DNA of 64,000 bases from contig NZ_DF968183.1 in the NCBI RefSeq assembly GCF_001192835.1, positions 1,261,338-1,325,337 of the forward strand, read 5' to 3'. The position numbers and the translations under genes were made by a program. This stretch comes from Lentimicrobium saccharophilum (GTDB lineage: Bacteria > Bacteroidota > Bacteroidia > Bacteroidales > Lentimicrobiaceae). Shown here piece by piece: positions 34,991 to 44,168 of the stretch. The first letter of the stretch is position 1. Each line of letters opens with the position of its first letter. The notes beneath the pieces were generated by a model. The model searched no databases. It saw nothing but the letters and a program-made list of their open reading frames with translations, and was not told the origin of the DNA.

Positions 34991-35992
34991 TTACATTCCG
35001 GCGCTCTGCGTGGCTGTGATGGCAACGAGGTTCACAATATCGCTCACCGAACATCCCCTGGAAAGATCATTGATGGGGGCGGCCATTCCCTGGAGTACAG
35101 GGCCGATGGCTTCGGCTCCGGCCAGGCGCTGCACAAGCTTGTAGGCAATATTACCCGTTTCAAGGCTTGGGAAAACCAATACATTGGCTTTACCGGCAAT
35201 CAGGCTGCCCGGAGCTTTGTGTATCCCGACCGACTCAACAATGGCCGCATCGGCCTGCAATTCCCCGTCGATCTGAAGCCAGGGTGCCTTCTCCTTTGCA
35301 ATGCGCGTGGCTTCAATCACCTTATCACACAGGGCGTGTTTGGCACTTCCTTTTGTGGAAAAACTAAGCATGGCTACCCTTGGTTCCAGGCCGGCAATAG
35401 ATTGCGCGGTGCGTGCAGTGGAGATGGCAATTTCGGCCAGCTCTGAGGCAGTGGGATCAGGATGCACGGCACAATCGGCAAAAACGAGGATATTCTCCGG
35501 CACATAAGGATTATCCTTCAGAATCATCAGGAATGCACCGGAAACCACACTGATTCCGGGCATTGTTTTAACAATCTGAAATGCAGGGCGCAACACATTT
35601 CCCGTTGAATTCATCGCTCCGGCCACCTCCCCGTCGGCTTCTCCTGCTTTGATCAAAAGGGTGGCAAGATAAAGCGGATCTTCAGTAAGAACAAGTGCTT
35701 CTTCATAGGTAAGACCCTTGCTTTTTCTGATTTCATAAAGCAACTCGGCATACTTTTCTTTATCCGGATTGTTAAGGGGATCAATAATCCGGGCGTTGGT
35801 TGTAAACTGCAAGCTCCACTCCTGACTTTTCCGTTCAATTTCGGTCTTGTTACCCAGTAATATAATCCTGGCAAGCTTTTCTTTAAGAATATAGTCTGCG
35901 GCCTTCAGTGTCCGCTCTTCGGTACCTTCGGGTAAAACAATGCACTTGCTGAGTTTCTGTGCATTCTCCCTTATGGTTTTCATTAAAGTCAT
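34991..35992 (-). CDS. pta: Phosphate acetyltransferase
   Basis: This 333-residue enzyme interconverts acetyl-CoA and acetyl phosphate and feeds the acetate kinase encoded two genes downstream. It is the short class I form with only the catalytic domain. The family blocks VLPEGTEERTLKAAD, GEADGEVAGAMNSTGNVLRP, VFADCAVHPDPTASELAEIA and the late GNIAYKLVQRLAGAEAIGPVLQG are present. The alternative start Met4 is equally possible. A TAAATTTG -7-like box lies at the complement of 36041-36048, about 50 nt upstream. It is the first gene of the acetate operon. Confidence 0.94.
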   Translation of the reverse strand: MTLMKTIRENAQKLSKCIVLPEGTEERTLKAADYILKEKLARIILLGNKTEIERKSQEWSLQFTTNARIIDPLNNPDKEKYAELLYEIRKSKGLTYEEALVLTEDPLYLATLLIKAGEADGEVAGAMNSTGNVLRPAFQIVKTMPGISVVSGAFLMILKDNPYVPENILVFADCAVHPDPTASELAEIAISTARTAQSIAGLEPRVAMLSFSTKGSAKHALCDKVIEATRIAKEKAPWLQIDGELQADAAIVESVGIHKAPGSLIAGKANVLVFPSLETGNIAYKLVQRLAGAEAIGPVLQGMAAPINDLSRGCSVSDIVNLVAITATQSAGM

Positions 35993-36364
35993 GGAAAAAA
36001 ATCAGGTTAGTATGAATGTTAAAAGGTGAAAATCAGGCGGCAAATTTAGAACTTAATCAGGAGTGTTCCTAAGCAATTCCATCATAATTTATCATAATAC
36101 CGGTTGAATTTTAAGTTACAATTTCCCTGCAGGAAGGCTGACCGGTTTAACCCGGATTAAGTATTTGAAAAGGCTTCAACGGTTATGTGTTTTTAATCAG
36201 AACAATAATCATTACGCTGAACAGACACTGAACCCGGGTTACCTGCATAAAATCAATGGTTCAGCCCACCCGGGCTTCTTGTTGACTAATCAGTTTCTAA
36301 AATAATGCTCCTGAAGTTCAGTATACACAAAGTGGGAGAAATTTAGATTAATTTTGCACCCCGG
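35993..36364. other. Intergenic region upstream of pta and the DUF4271 gene
   Basis: No gene is seen. It contains the pta -7-like box (36041-36048, minus strand), a weak hairpin AGCCC/GGGCT (36263-36276) followed by TCTT, and TAATTTTG (36349-36356), a plus-strand -7-like element only 8 nt before the ATG at 36365. None has a clear -33 partner. Confidence 0.4.
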
Positions 36365-37303
36365 ATGGCAGCTCAGAATTCTTACAACCAGCATCAGGGA
36401 AGCGGTACTCCCTTTTTGATACAGCATGCCGATACAGTTCCTGCGGTGGATACTGTGCCAGACTATTACAGTTTTCTGGTTGACAGTCTGAATTCCCCCC
36501 TGCCGGACACCGTGTTCAGGTTCGAGCTCAGCGAGATCATTCTCCCCGCTCCCGCCACCGACAGTACCGCCACCGGTCCTGTCTATGATATGCCTTCTTT
36601 GTTAACGATTCAACACCATCATGCAAAGCAAAAGGTCGAGCCCCTGCAGAGAACAGCGCAGGGATACGACTGGCTCACCATCCTCCTGCTGGCTTGTGTT
36701 GCAATCCTGGCCTGGATAAGATTTTATTATACCAGAAGATTAAAACAATTATTCAGGGCAGTCTACGCAAGGCACCATGTAAATCAGCTGGTGAGGGACG
36801 GTAATTTGAGCAGTGAGCGGATCACTTTTGGCCTCTGGCTGATTCTTGTTACCGGAGCGGGTACGCTGATATTGAAATTGTCAGGGGGCAACCTTAACGA
36901 ATTGCTTGGGCTCAAAAGCTCATTCTTCACATTTATGGTTATTGCCGCAGCCCTGAGCCTTCTTTGGCTGTTCAAGCTCCGGGTGATCAAAGGGCTTGGC
37001 AACTTATTCAGGACCAGACAGGCAGCCGACGAATACCTCCTGACAAATGTGTTGTTTAATATTACCGCCGGATTAGTGGCATTTCCTTTTATCATCGCCT
37101 GGCATTTCAGTCAGCTTCAGGTGCTGCTGTATCTGATTCTGGCTATTTTTCTTATCTCCTCAGCAATGAGGATGTTAAGAAATATTTCAATCGGGTTGTC
37201 GGTGCAATCGTTTTCGGTTGTGTATTTATTTTTGTATCTTTGCACCCTCGAAATTTTACCGTTTCTGTTTGTGTACAAATTTTTCACAATACTAGACTGG
37301 TAA
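36365..37303 (+). CDS. DUF4271 membrane protein
   Basis: This 312-residue protein of a Bacteroidota-specific family has a ~95-residue hydrophilic N-terminal part rich in Thr/Pro/Asp. Several transmembrane helices follow, starting near residue 103 (WLTILLLACVAILAWIRFYYT). A conserved-looking cytoplasmic loop (RRLKQLFRAVYARHHVNQLVRDG) comes next. It precedes hemD, the usual neighbour in this phylum. The function is unknown. Two TAnnTTTG boxes near its 3' end (37227-37242) may drive the following genes. Confidence 0.82.
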   Translation: MAAQNSYNQHQGSGTPFLIQHADTVPAVDTVPDYYSFLVDSLNSPLPDTVFRFELSEIILPAPATDSTATGPVYDMPSLLTIQHHHAKQKVEPLQRTAQGYDWLTILLLACVAILAWIRFYYTRRLKQLFRAVYARHHVNQLVRDGNLSSERITFGLWLILVTGAGTLILKLSGGNLNELLGLKSSFFTFMVIAAALSLLWLFKLRVIKGLGNLFRTRQAADEYLLTNVLFNITAGLVAFPFIIAWHFSQLQVLLYLILAIFLISSAMRMLRNISIGLSVQSFSVVYLFLYLCTLEILPFLFVYKFFTILDW

Positions 37304-37364
37304 GCAATTGCGATAAAAACACCGGAAGAAGTTATCCTAAGTAAAATTGTAAATTGCAGAAAAA

Positions 37365-38120
37365 TTGAAGATTAAACAAGTACTTATTTCGCAGCCAAAG
37401 CCTGCTGAAATTGAAAAGTCGCCTTATTTCGATCTGATAAAGAAGCACAACCTTTGTGTTGACTTTTACAAGTTCTTTAAAATTGAGGGCCTGAGTTCCA
37501 TTGATTTCAGGAAAGAAAACAAGGTCAGGCTTGCCGATCAGACAGCCGTAATCTTCACCAGCAAGCATGCGGTAGATCATTTCTTCCGCCTGGCAGGTGA
37601 ACTACGCGCAGAGATCCCGGAAACAATGAAATATTTCTGCTCGTCCGAATCAACGGCTTACTATTTACAGAGATACATCCAGTACAGAAAGAGAAAGATC
37701 TTCTTTAGCAACAAGGAAGCATCGGACCTTGTTGACATCATCAGGAAGCACAAATCTGAAAAATACCTGCTTCCCTGTAACGAAGATCACAACAATGAAT
37801 TATCAGATTTGCTTGACGTTCAGAAGATCGCTTACTCCAAAGCCGTTATGTACCGGACAGTTTCGGATGATATGACCTTTCTTGACCTGAACAAGTACGA
37901 TTTACTGGTATTTTTCAGTCCGGCCGGAATTAAATCACTTCAGAAGAACTTCCCCGACTTCACACAGGGCGAAAAAATCATTGGGGTTTTCGGGCATACG
38001 ACTGCTGAGGCTGCTAAAGAAGCAGGGCTGAATGTGATTATTGAAGCGCCAACGGTAACGGCTCCCTCAATGGCTAAAGCCATTGAACAGTATTTAGCAG
38101 CCAACAACAAATCGAAGTAA
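37365..38120 (+). CDS. hemD: Uroporphyrinogen-III synthase family protein
   Basis: This 251-residue protein has the HemD two-lobed fold pattern: MKIKQVLISQPKPAE at the start, VIFTSKHAVDHFF for the first lobe, and DLLVFFSPAGIKSLQKNF followed by IGVFGHTTAEAAKEAG for the second. The enzyme closes hydroxymethylbilane to uroporphyrinogen III in haem, sirohaem and cobalamin synthesis. Similarity is modest, as is normal for this fast-evolving family. The start used is a TTG, because an in-frame stop lies four codons upstream. It is followed by rnpA, yidD and an S41 protease in one operon. Confidence 0.82.
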   Translation: MKIKQVLISQPKPAEIEKSPYFDLIKKHNLCVDFYKFFKIEGLSSIDFRKENKVRLADQTAVIFTSKHAVDHFFRLAGELRAEIPETMKYFCSSESTAYYLQRYIQYRKRKIFFSNKEASDLVDIIRKHKSEKYLLPCNEDHNNELSDLLDVQKIAYSKAVMYRTVSDDMTFLDLNKYDLLVFFSPAGIKSLQKNFPDFTQGEKIIGVFGHTTAEAAKEAGLNVIIEAPTVTAPSMAKAIEQYLAANNKSK

Positions 38121-38181
38121 GCAGAAGCTCCTGTTGCCCGGGGCCTTCCCTACTGCCATCAAACATGCAATGGCCGTTGCT

Positions 38182-38565
38182 ATGCAAACATTTAGGAAAA
38201 ACGAGCGTTTATGCAGTGCAACAGAAATAGACAGGCTCTTTCGTGAGGGCAAAACTTTATTCAGGCATCCACTTAAACTCATCTGGCTACCAGCAGCCTG
38301 GGAAGGGCCTCCGGTCGTTAAAGTAATCATCAGTGTCCCAAAACGCAACTTCAGGCATGCGGTTTCCCGTAACCGGATCAGGCGCATGATCAGGGAGTGT
38401 TACCGGAAAAATAAATGGATATTGTCGGAAGGTCTTGGTGATCAAAAGTGCACGCTCGGCCTGGTATTTTCCGGCAAAGAAATTCCTCAGTACATCAAAC
38501 TGGAACCGATAATAATTCAATTGTTTCGGCGTTTAATTCAAGAACATGAAAAAGCTGCTGGTTAA
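38182..38565 (+). CDS. rnpA: Ribonuclease P protein component
   Basis: This 127-residue basic protein binds the RNase P RNA and helps mature tRNA 5' ends. The start [20 protein letters not shown] fits the family. The signature [20 protein letters not shown], which contains the RNR motif, is intact. The open frame begins earlier (38134 or 38170), but those residues have no family similarity. The last 20 nt overlap yidD, so the two genes are translationally linked, an arrangement found across bacteria near the oriC-type rpmH-rnpA-yidD group. No rpmH is seen here. Confidence 0.92.
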   Translation: MQTFRKNERLCSATEIDRLFREGKTLFRHPLKLIWLPAAWEGPPVVKVIISVPKRNFRHAVSRNRIRRMIRECYRKNKWILSEGLGDQKCTLGLVFSGKEIPQYIKLEPIIIQLFRRLIQEHEKAAG

Positions 38566-38767
38566 TATAATGGTTGGGATGATCCGGTTATACCAGGGGG
38601 CCATTTCACCCTATCTTCCGCCATCGTGCCGTTACACACCCACATGCTCTCAATACGGAGTGGAAGCATTGCGTAAACACGGACCGCTGAAAGGCGGCTG
38701 GCTGACTTTGAAAAGAATACTTTCATGCAATCCGTGGGGCGGAAGCGGCTATGATCCTGTTCCATGA
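38546..38767 (+). CDS. yidD: Membrane protein insertion efficiency factor YidD
   Basis: This 73-residue amphipathic inner-membrane-associated protein aids YidC-dependent insertion. The family core [20 protein letters not shown], then [14 protein letters not shown] and [15 protein letters not shown], is complete, with its conserved cysteines. It overlaps rnpA by 20 nt. Its stop codon overlaps the start of the S41 protease gene by 4 nt (ATGA). Confidence 0.95.
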   Translation: MKKLLVNIMVGMIRLYQGAISPYLPPSCRYTPTCSQYGVEALRKHGPLKGGWLTLKRILSCNPWGGSGYDPVP

Positions 38768-40470
38768 AAAAGTTCTCTAACCCGATAAAGATGATACAGA
38801 TTTACAAAGCGCTGATCAGCATCACATTGTCCTTGTTGCTGGCATTTACAGCCCAGACACAGATAACTTCTTCGAGCTTCGAGATATCGAAAAATCTTGA
38901 CATTTTCGCAACCATGTATAAAGAACTCAACAACAACTATGTTGATGAACTTAACCATGGCGAACTGATCAAGACCGGGATTGATGCCATCCTGGATAAA
39001 CTGGATCCTTATACCGTATTTATTTCAGAAGCAGAAATTGAAGATTTCAATTTCATGACCACAGGCCAGTATGGCGGCATCGGCGCCCTGATTCACAAAC
39101 AGGGCGATTTCATCGTGATTTCGGAACCATACGAAGGATCTCCGGCCATGAAGGCCGGACTTTTACACGGCGACCGCATCCTTAAAGTCAACGATAAAGA
39201 TACTAGGGGCAAATCGGTGAGTGATGTCAGCAGTGTGCTCAAGGGCCAGCCCGGCACTAAACTCAAGGTTCTTGTTGACCGCGACGGAGAAAAATCCCCG
39301 CTCGAAAAAGAGATTATCCGTGAAAACGTGTCCATTCCCAATGTAACGCACTCAATGATGCTCAGCGATGGAACAGGATACATCAAGTTAAGCGGTTTTA
39401 CCCAGAACTCCGGTAAAGAATTTAAGGAAGCCTTTCTTAAGCTGAAGGAAGGCGGGAACATGAAAGGGCTCATCATTGATCTGCGCGACAATGGAGGCGG
39501 GCTGATGAACGAAGCAGTAAACATTACCAATCTTTTTGTAAAAAAGGGAGAACTGGTAGTAAGTACAAAAGGCAAGTCACCCGACAGGAATAAGTCCTAC
39601 AAGACTTTTATTCAGCCCGTTGATACCGAAATGCCTCTGGTAGTGCTGGTAAACGCATACAGCGCTTCTGCCTCAGAGATTGTTGCCGGCGCGCTTCAGG
39701 ACCTCGACAGGGCCGTGATCATCGGAGAACGGACTTTCGGAAAAGGGTTGGTGCAGAACATCATCCCCCTGAGTTATAATACCCAGATGAAGGTAACAGT
39801 GGCAAAATATTATATCCCCAGCGGCCGATGCATTCAGGCTATAGACTACGGCCATAAAGACAGCACAGGCCGCTCGGCAAAAATACCCGATTCGCTGATC
39901 AATACCTTTAAAACCAGGTCGGGAAGACTGGTTTATGACGGTGGTGGCATCATTCCCGATATCCTTACCGAGCAACCGATGCTGAGCAATATCTCCATGA
40001 GCCTGATCAGCCGGTACCTGATTTTTGATTACGCCAATAAGTTCAGGCGGGAGCATACCACCATCCTCCCGGCCGGTGATTTTACCATCACCGATGAAAT
40101 CTACACTGATTTTGTCGGCTGGCTTCAGGACAAGGACTACGATTATACCACACGCAGTGAAAAAATGCTGAGTGAACTGAAAAAAACGGCTGAATCAGAG
40201 AAATATTTCGATGAACTGAAAAACGAGTTTGAAATGCTGCAGTCGAAAATGATGCATAATAAGCAGGCCGATCTCGATAAGTTCAGGGATGAAATCAAAT
40301 CATTGCTGCGCAACGAAATTGTATCCAGGTACTATGCCCAGAAAGGGCGGGTTGAAGCTGCAGTCACGGAAGACACGGAAATCAAGAAGGCCATTGAAGT
40401 GATTGGTAATCAGCAGACATACAAAACCATTTTAAGCGGCACAGACATCACATCCAAATCCAAATCATAA
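38764..40470 (+). CDS. S41-family C-terminal processing peptidase
   Basis: This 568-residue periplasmic or outer-membrane-associated Ser/Lys protease of the CtpA/Prc kind has a signal peptide (about 11-31). A PDZ domain follows (about 105-175, YGGIGALI ... [19 protein letters not shown]). The catalytic Ser lies in the SASASEI motif (300-306) and the Lys in [10 protein letters not shown] (Lys327). The C-terminal ~150 residues are helical and probably regulatory. It overlaps yidD by 4 nt, so translation is coupled. Likely roles are envelope protein quality control; substrates are unknown. Confidence 0.93.
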   Translation: MKKFSNPIKMIQIYKALISITLSLLLAFTAQTQITSSSFEISKNLDIFATMYKELNNNYVDELNHGELIKTGIDAILDKLDPYTVFISEAEIEDFNFMTTGQYGGIGALIHKQGDFIVISEPYEGSPAMKAGLLHGDRILKVNDKDTRGKSVSDVSSVLKGQPGTKLKVLVDRDGEKSPLEKEIIRENVSIPNVTHSMMLSDGTGYIKLSGFTQNSGKEFKEAFLKLKEGGNMKGLIIDLRDNGGGLMNEAVNITNLFVKKGELVVSTKGKSPDRNKSYKTFIQPVDTEMPLVVLVNAYSASASEIVAGALQDLDRAVIIGERTFGKGLVQNIIPLSYNTQMKVTVAKYYIPSGRCIQAIDYGHKDSTGRSAKIPDSLINTFKTRSGRLVYDGGGIIPDILTEQPMLSNISMSLISRYLIFDYANKFRREHTTILPAGDFTITDEIYTDFVGWLQDKDYDYTTRSEKMLSELKKTAESEKYFDELKNEFEMLQSKMMHNKQADLDKFRDEIKSLLRNEIVSRYYAQKGRVEAAVTEDTEIKKAIEVIGNQQTYKTILSGTDITSKSKS

Positions 40471-40490
40471 ATCGGAGAGGCACCGGAAAA

Positions 40491-42164
40491 ATGGCTGGTT
40501 TATCAAAGATCACCATGAAGATCAACACCGATGCATCATCGTTGATGTTCTATACATTGGTGTTGCTTGCCATTTCCATCCCCCTTTCTGAATTCGGCAT
40601 GAGTATTTCGCAGTTTATCCTCCTTGGAATATGGATTTTCCAGGGAAGCGGGACTTATGCCGCAGGGTGTTACGGTAGTAATGGAAAGATGCAGCGGATG
40701 CTTTTCAGCATCAGGAATATCCTGATAAGCCTGTCGGGTAAGTTCAGGATGTTGTTCAACAATCCGGCTGCCATGGTTGTGGTATCACTGTATCTTCTGC
40801 ATGTTGCCGGCACCCTGTACTCCTCTGATCTGAATTACGCCCTGAAGGACCTCCGGATTAAACTTCCGCTGCTGAGTATACCTGTAATCCTGGCCACATC
40901 TCCCGGGATTTCAGCCGGAAGGTTTCGGAAACTTATGATTTTCTTTACCCTTGCCGTTTTTACCGGAACACTCGCAAGTACTTACGTGCTGCTGACAAAA
41001 AATGTGAGCGACCCCAGGGATCTGAGTATTTTTATTTCACATATCCGGTTCAGCCTGACCATTTGCTTTGCCATTTTCATACTGATCTACTTCCTCATTC
41101 ACAAAAAATACAACCATAAGTTATCCAGGTTCATTATCGCGGCCGGAATCCTATGGTTCCTGCTGTTTCTCTTTATCCTGGAATCCATCACAGGCATATT
41201 CATTACCGGTTTACTGACACTTATATTCCTGGGGTATTACATTTTTACCGTGAGAGGACAACTCCTGAGGCTTTCTGTGGCTGTAGCGGGTATAATTTTA
41301 ACCGTGGCTTCCGTTTATTATTTCAGATCCTTTGTTAAGGATTTTACCAGCGCCAGCCCGGTGGATTTTTCCACCCTTGACAAGTATACCGAATTCGGTA
41401 CACCCTATATCCATGACACCTGTACATATGGAATTGAAAACGGCCAATTTGTCGGGCTTTTCCTCTGCCCCACCGAATTGAGACATGAATGGAACAAGCG
41501 CAGTAAACTCAGTTATGACGGAGTTGATAAAAAAGGTCATGAATTGAATTACACCCTGATACGTTTCCTCCACTCCAAAGGCTACCGGAAAGACGCACGG
41601 GGGGTCAGGAAACTCACCGATGCTGAAATAAGGCATATAGAAAACGGGGTAGCCAACGCCGATTACCTTGAAAACTTCAATCTGAAATCGAGATTTGAGC
41701 AGATAGCCATGGGTTATTCCAATTATATCAGACATGGCGACCCCAATGCTTCCTCGGTTATGCAGCGTTTCGAATATTGGAAAACTTCAATCCATATTGT
41801 GAAAAAGCACTGGCTTACAGGAGTCGGAACCGGTGACCTTAACGATGCCTTTTATAAAGCATATAATGAAACGGGATCCAAACTTCAGGAGGATTACAGA
41901 AAGCGATCACACAATCAGTTTCTTGCAATTTTTATTGCATTCGGCGTTTTCGGCCTTGCATGGTTTCTTTTCACCCTGATTTACCCTGCCTTCAAGCTCG
42001 GCAAATTCAGTGACTATTACTATGTGGTATTCTTTATCATTATTTTCATGTCCATGCTCACGGAAGACACCCTGGAAACGCAGGCAGGAGCGACTTTCTT
42101 TGCCTTTTTCAACGCCCTGCTGCTTTTCGGACGTCGCCGGAATATCGATGACCGGTCGGACTGA
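40491..42164 (+). CDS. O-antigen ligase/polymerase-like membrane protein
   Basis: This 557-residue polytopic protein has about 11-12 hydrophobic segments. A ~150-residue periplasmic insert (about 285-425) precedes the final helices. The Wzy_C-like loop YWKTSIHIVKKHWLTGVGTG, followed by RSHNQFLAIFIAFGVFG with its conserved His, is typical of O-antigen ligases (WaaL) and polymerases. These join or extend surface polysaccharide on lipid A-core or carrier lipid. No polysaccharide gene cluster is next to it, so the substrate is unknown. It starts 20 bp after the S41 peptidase gene. Confidence 0.85.
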   Translation: MAGLSKITMKINTDASSLMFYTLVLLAISIPLSEFGMSISQFILLGIWIFQGSGTYAAGCYGSNGKMQRMLFSIRNILISLSGKFRMLFNNPAAMVVVSLYLLHVAGTLYSSDLNYALKDLRIKLPLLSIPVILATSPGISAGRFRKLMIFFTLAVFTGTLASTYVLLTKNVSDPRDLSIFISHIRFSLTICFAIFILIYFLIHKKYNHKLSRFIIAAGILWFLLFLFILESITGIFITGLLTLIFLGYYIFTVRGQLLRLSVAVAGIILTVASVYYFRSFVKDFTSASPVDFSTLDKYTEFGTPYIHDTCTYGIENGQFVGLFLCPTELRHEWNKRSKLSYDGVDKKGHELNYTLIRFLHSKGYRKDARGVRKLTDAEIRHIENGVANADYLENFNLKSRFEQIAMGYSNYIRHGDPNASSVMQRFEYWKTSIHIVKKHWLTGVGTGDLNDAFYKAYNETGSKLQEDYRKRSHNQFLAIFIAFGVFGLAWFLFTLIYPAFKLGKFSDYYYVVFFIIIFMSMLTEDTLETQAGATFFAFFNALLLFGRRRNIDDRSD

Positions 42165-42226
42165 TTCAGTTATCTGATGATAATAAAATAAAATACTTAA
42201 ATTAGCAGCTGAAATGCCTCCCTGTT

Positions 42227-42721
42227 ATGGAAGAAAAGAAAATTACCCTGCGCTTCAGATTATCAGATGATGCGGGTGATCTTGAAAATGCTGACAAAGT
42301 CCTGTTGGGGAAAGCACGTCAGGCGGCCCTGAATGCTTATGCCCCATACTCAAGGTTCAGGGTGGGAGCAGCCATCCGGATGGCTAACGGCGAGATCATC
42401 ACAGGAAATAATCAGGAAAATGCGGCCTACCCGTCAGGTTTGTGCGCGGAAAGGGTTGCGCTTTTTGCCGCTTCTGCCCAATTTCCCTCATCAGTTATTG
42501 AAGCAATTGCCGTCACCATTGATACCGATACGCATGAAATCATAGAACCGGTTTCCCCTTGCGGAGCCTGCCGGCAGGTACTGGCAGAGTATGAGCACAG
42601 ACAGGGAAAAGAGATCCGGGTAATATTTTCCGGCGAAACGGGCAAAACGGTCACTGTAGATGGGTTGAATAATCTGCTTCCGATGACCTTTACGGCCAAC
42701 AACCTGAAGAAGAGCAAATAA
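42227..42721 (+). CDS. cdd: Cytidine deaminase
   Basis: This 164-residue zinc enzyme deaminates cytidine and deoxycytidine for pyrimidine salvage. The catalytic block AYPSGLCAERVALF (Cys and Glu) and the second zinc motif SPCGACRQVLAEY are intact; YSRFRVGAAI precedes them as expected. It has an N-terminal extension of ~20 residues compared with the shortest homologues. The gene lies ~60 bp after the O-antigen ligase-like gene and is followed by a 142-bp gap with no visible signal. Confidence 0.94.
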   Translation: MEEKKITLRFRLSDDAGDLENADKVLLGKARQAALNAYAPYSRFRVGAAIRMANGEIITGNNQENAAYPSGLCAERVALFAASAQFPSSVIEAIAVTIDTDTHEIIEPVSPCGACRQVLAEYEHRQGKEIRVIFSGETGKTVTVDGLNNLLPMTFTANNLKKSK

Positions 42722-42863
42722 GTGCTGTTGTTATCCCTGGGTGCACCTACATCCGAAAGACTTAAAAACGTCCGGTATTTCAGGGCAATGATTATTAACG
42801 GCTCTGCTTCCTGCCATCAGGCCGCGATGTACAAATCACAACACTGAATTAATAAATGAGACC

Positions 42864-43730
42864 ATGAGAAGAACACTTTACATTCTGACCCTGTTTATCA
42901 CGCTCTCCGCCATGCGAAGCGACCTCCCTGCCTATAAATTATACAATGCAAAAGGGAAATCCGTAGAATTCGGCAAATTGGTAAAAGCAGCTTCAGATGC
43001 CGATATTGTGCTTTTCGGAGAACTGCACAACAATCCTGTTTGCCATTGGCTGCAACTTGAGCTGACCAGGGCCCTTTACGAACAGCACGGGGATAAACTG
43101 ATGCTGGGAGCTGAGATGTTCGAGGCAGACAATGCATTGATCATCAATGAATACCTCTCAAAAAAGGTTAACGACAGAAATTTTGAGTCCGAAGCAAGGT
43201 TGTGGCCAAATTACAAGACCGACTATAAACCTTTACTGGTTTATGCCAGGGATAACGGGATTCCGTTTATCGCGACCAATATACCGCGCCGCTATGCTTC
43301 GCTGGTAAACCGTGAAGGATTTGAAGGATTATCGGCTTTAAGCCCGGAAGCACTGCAATATATTGCCCCTTTGCCACCGGCCTATGACCCTGAATTACCA
43401 GGCTATAAAGGAATGATTGAAATGATGGGCGGAGCCGGCGGGCACGTCAATGAGAACCTGCCAAAGGCCCAGGCAATCAAAGATGCCACCATGGCGCACT
43501 TTATCCTGAAAAATTTCACAAAAGGAAAGCTGTTTTTACACTTTCACGGGACTTATCATTCCGACAATTATGAAGGCATTATGTGGTACCTGAAAAATCA
43601 GAACCCGGACCTTAAAATTCTTACTATAAAAAGTGCGGAACAGGCTTCAGTCGACAGTCTCGAAGTAGCAAACTCAGGAAAAGCGGATTTTACGCTGGTG
43701 ATTCCTGAAACAATGACCAAAACCCATTAA
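42864..43730 (+). CDS. ChaN-like haem-binding lipoprotein family protein (DUF399)
   Basis: This 288-residue protein has a short N-terminal hydrophobic signal (about 1-20) with no convincing lipobox. The family start reads ADIVLFGELHNNPVCHWLQ; the His residues correspond to those known from the ChaN/HutX-like haem-binding group. Later blocks include FIATNIPRRYASLVNREG and HFHGTYHSDNYEGIMWYL. Family members are exported and are suspected to bind haem or iron compounds, but the function is not settled. It converges on the GtrA gene with 3 bp between them. Confidence 0.85.
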   Translation: MRRTLYILTLFITLSAMRSDLPAYKLYNAKGKSVEFGKLVKAASDADIVLFGELHNNPVCHWLQLELTRALYEQHGDKLMLGAEMFEADNALIINEYLSKKVNDRNFESEARLWPNYKTDYKPLLVYARDNGIPFIATNIPRRYASLVNREGFEGLSALSPEALQYIAPLPPAYDPELPGYKGMIEMMGGAGGHVNENLPKAQAIKDATMAHFILKNFTKGKLFLHFHGTYHSDNYEGIMWYLKNQNPDLKILTIKSAEQASVDSLEVANSGKADFTLVIPETMTKTH

Positions 43731-43733
43731 TGA

Positions 43734-44132
43734 TCAGGCCACAAAGGTATAATTAAGGTTAACCACAAAATTCCAGACGGTGACCACGCCGATGGCCAGG
43801 AGCTTGGCAAAATAGAAATTAAATTTTGCCTTTGATACCAGGGCCCAAAGCACCAATGTATTTATCAGCAACCCTATCAGGGAAATCAGCAGAAACCGGC
43901 CGTATTCAACGGCAATTTCCGGGTTGTTGCTGTGAAATGTCCAGATACGGTTGAGGTAATAATTGCTGCTGGCTGCGATGGTAAATCCAATCGCATTGGA
44001 AACATACTTCTGGATTTTAAGCCATTCTTTACAGATGTATGTAAATCCGAAATCGACGAAAACACCGGAAAAACCAACAGCACCGAATTTAACAAACTTG
44101 TAGGCTACTTCCTGTGTAAAAATATCAACCAT
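43734..44132 (-). CDS. GtrA-family membrane protein
   Basis: This 132-residue protein has four predicted transmembrane helices (FGAVGFSGVFVDFGFTYICK at the start; WNFVVNLNYTFV near the end). GtrA proteins are thought to flip bactoprenol-linked sugars across the inner membrane for cell-surface glycosylation; this is a family assignment. It lies 36 bp downstream of the M28 peptidase gene on the same strand. No glycosyltransferase is adjacent, so the transferred sugar is unknown. Confidence 0.85.
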   Translation of the reverse strand: MVDIFTQEVAYKFVKFGAVGFSGVFVDFGFTYICKEWLKIQKYVSNAIGFTIAASSNYYLNRIWTFHSNNPEIAVEYGRFLLISLIGLLINTLVLWALVSKAKFNFYFAKLLAIGVVTVWNFVVNLNYTFVA

Positions 44133-44168
44133 AACAAGACAACTATTGCTTCAACCTTTCAATTTGGA

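Noticed and set aside
36263-36276. AGCCC/GGGCT hairpin as a terminator
   Set aside because: A 5-bp stem with a short T-tract and no upstream plus-strand gene to terminate.
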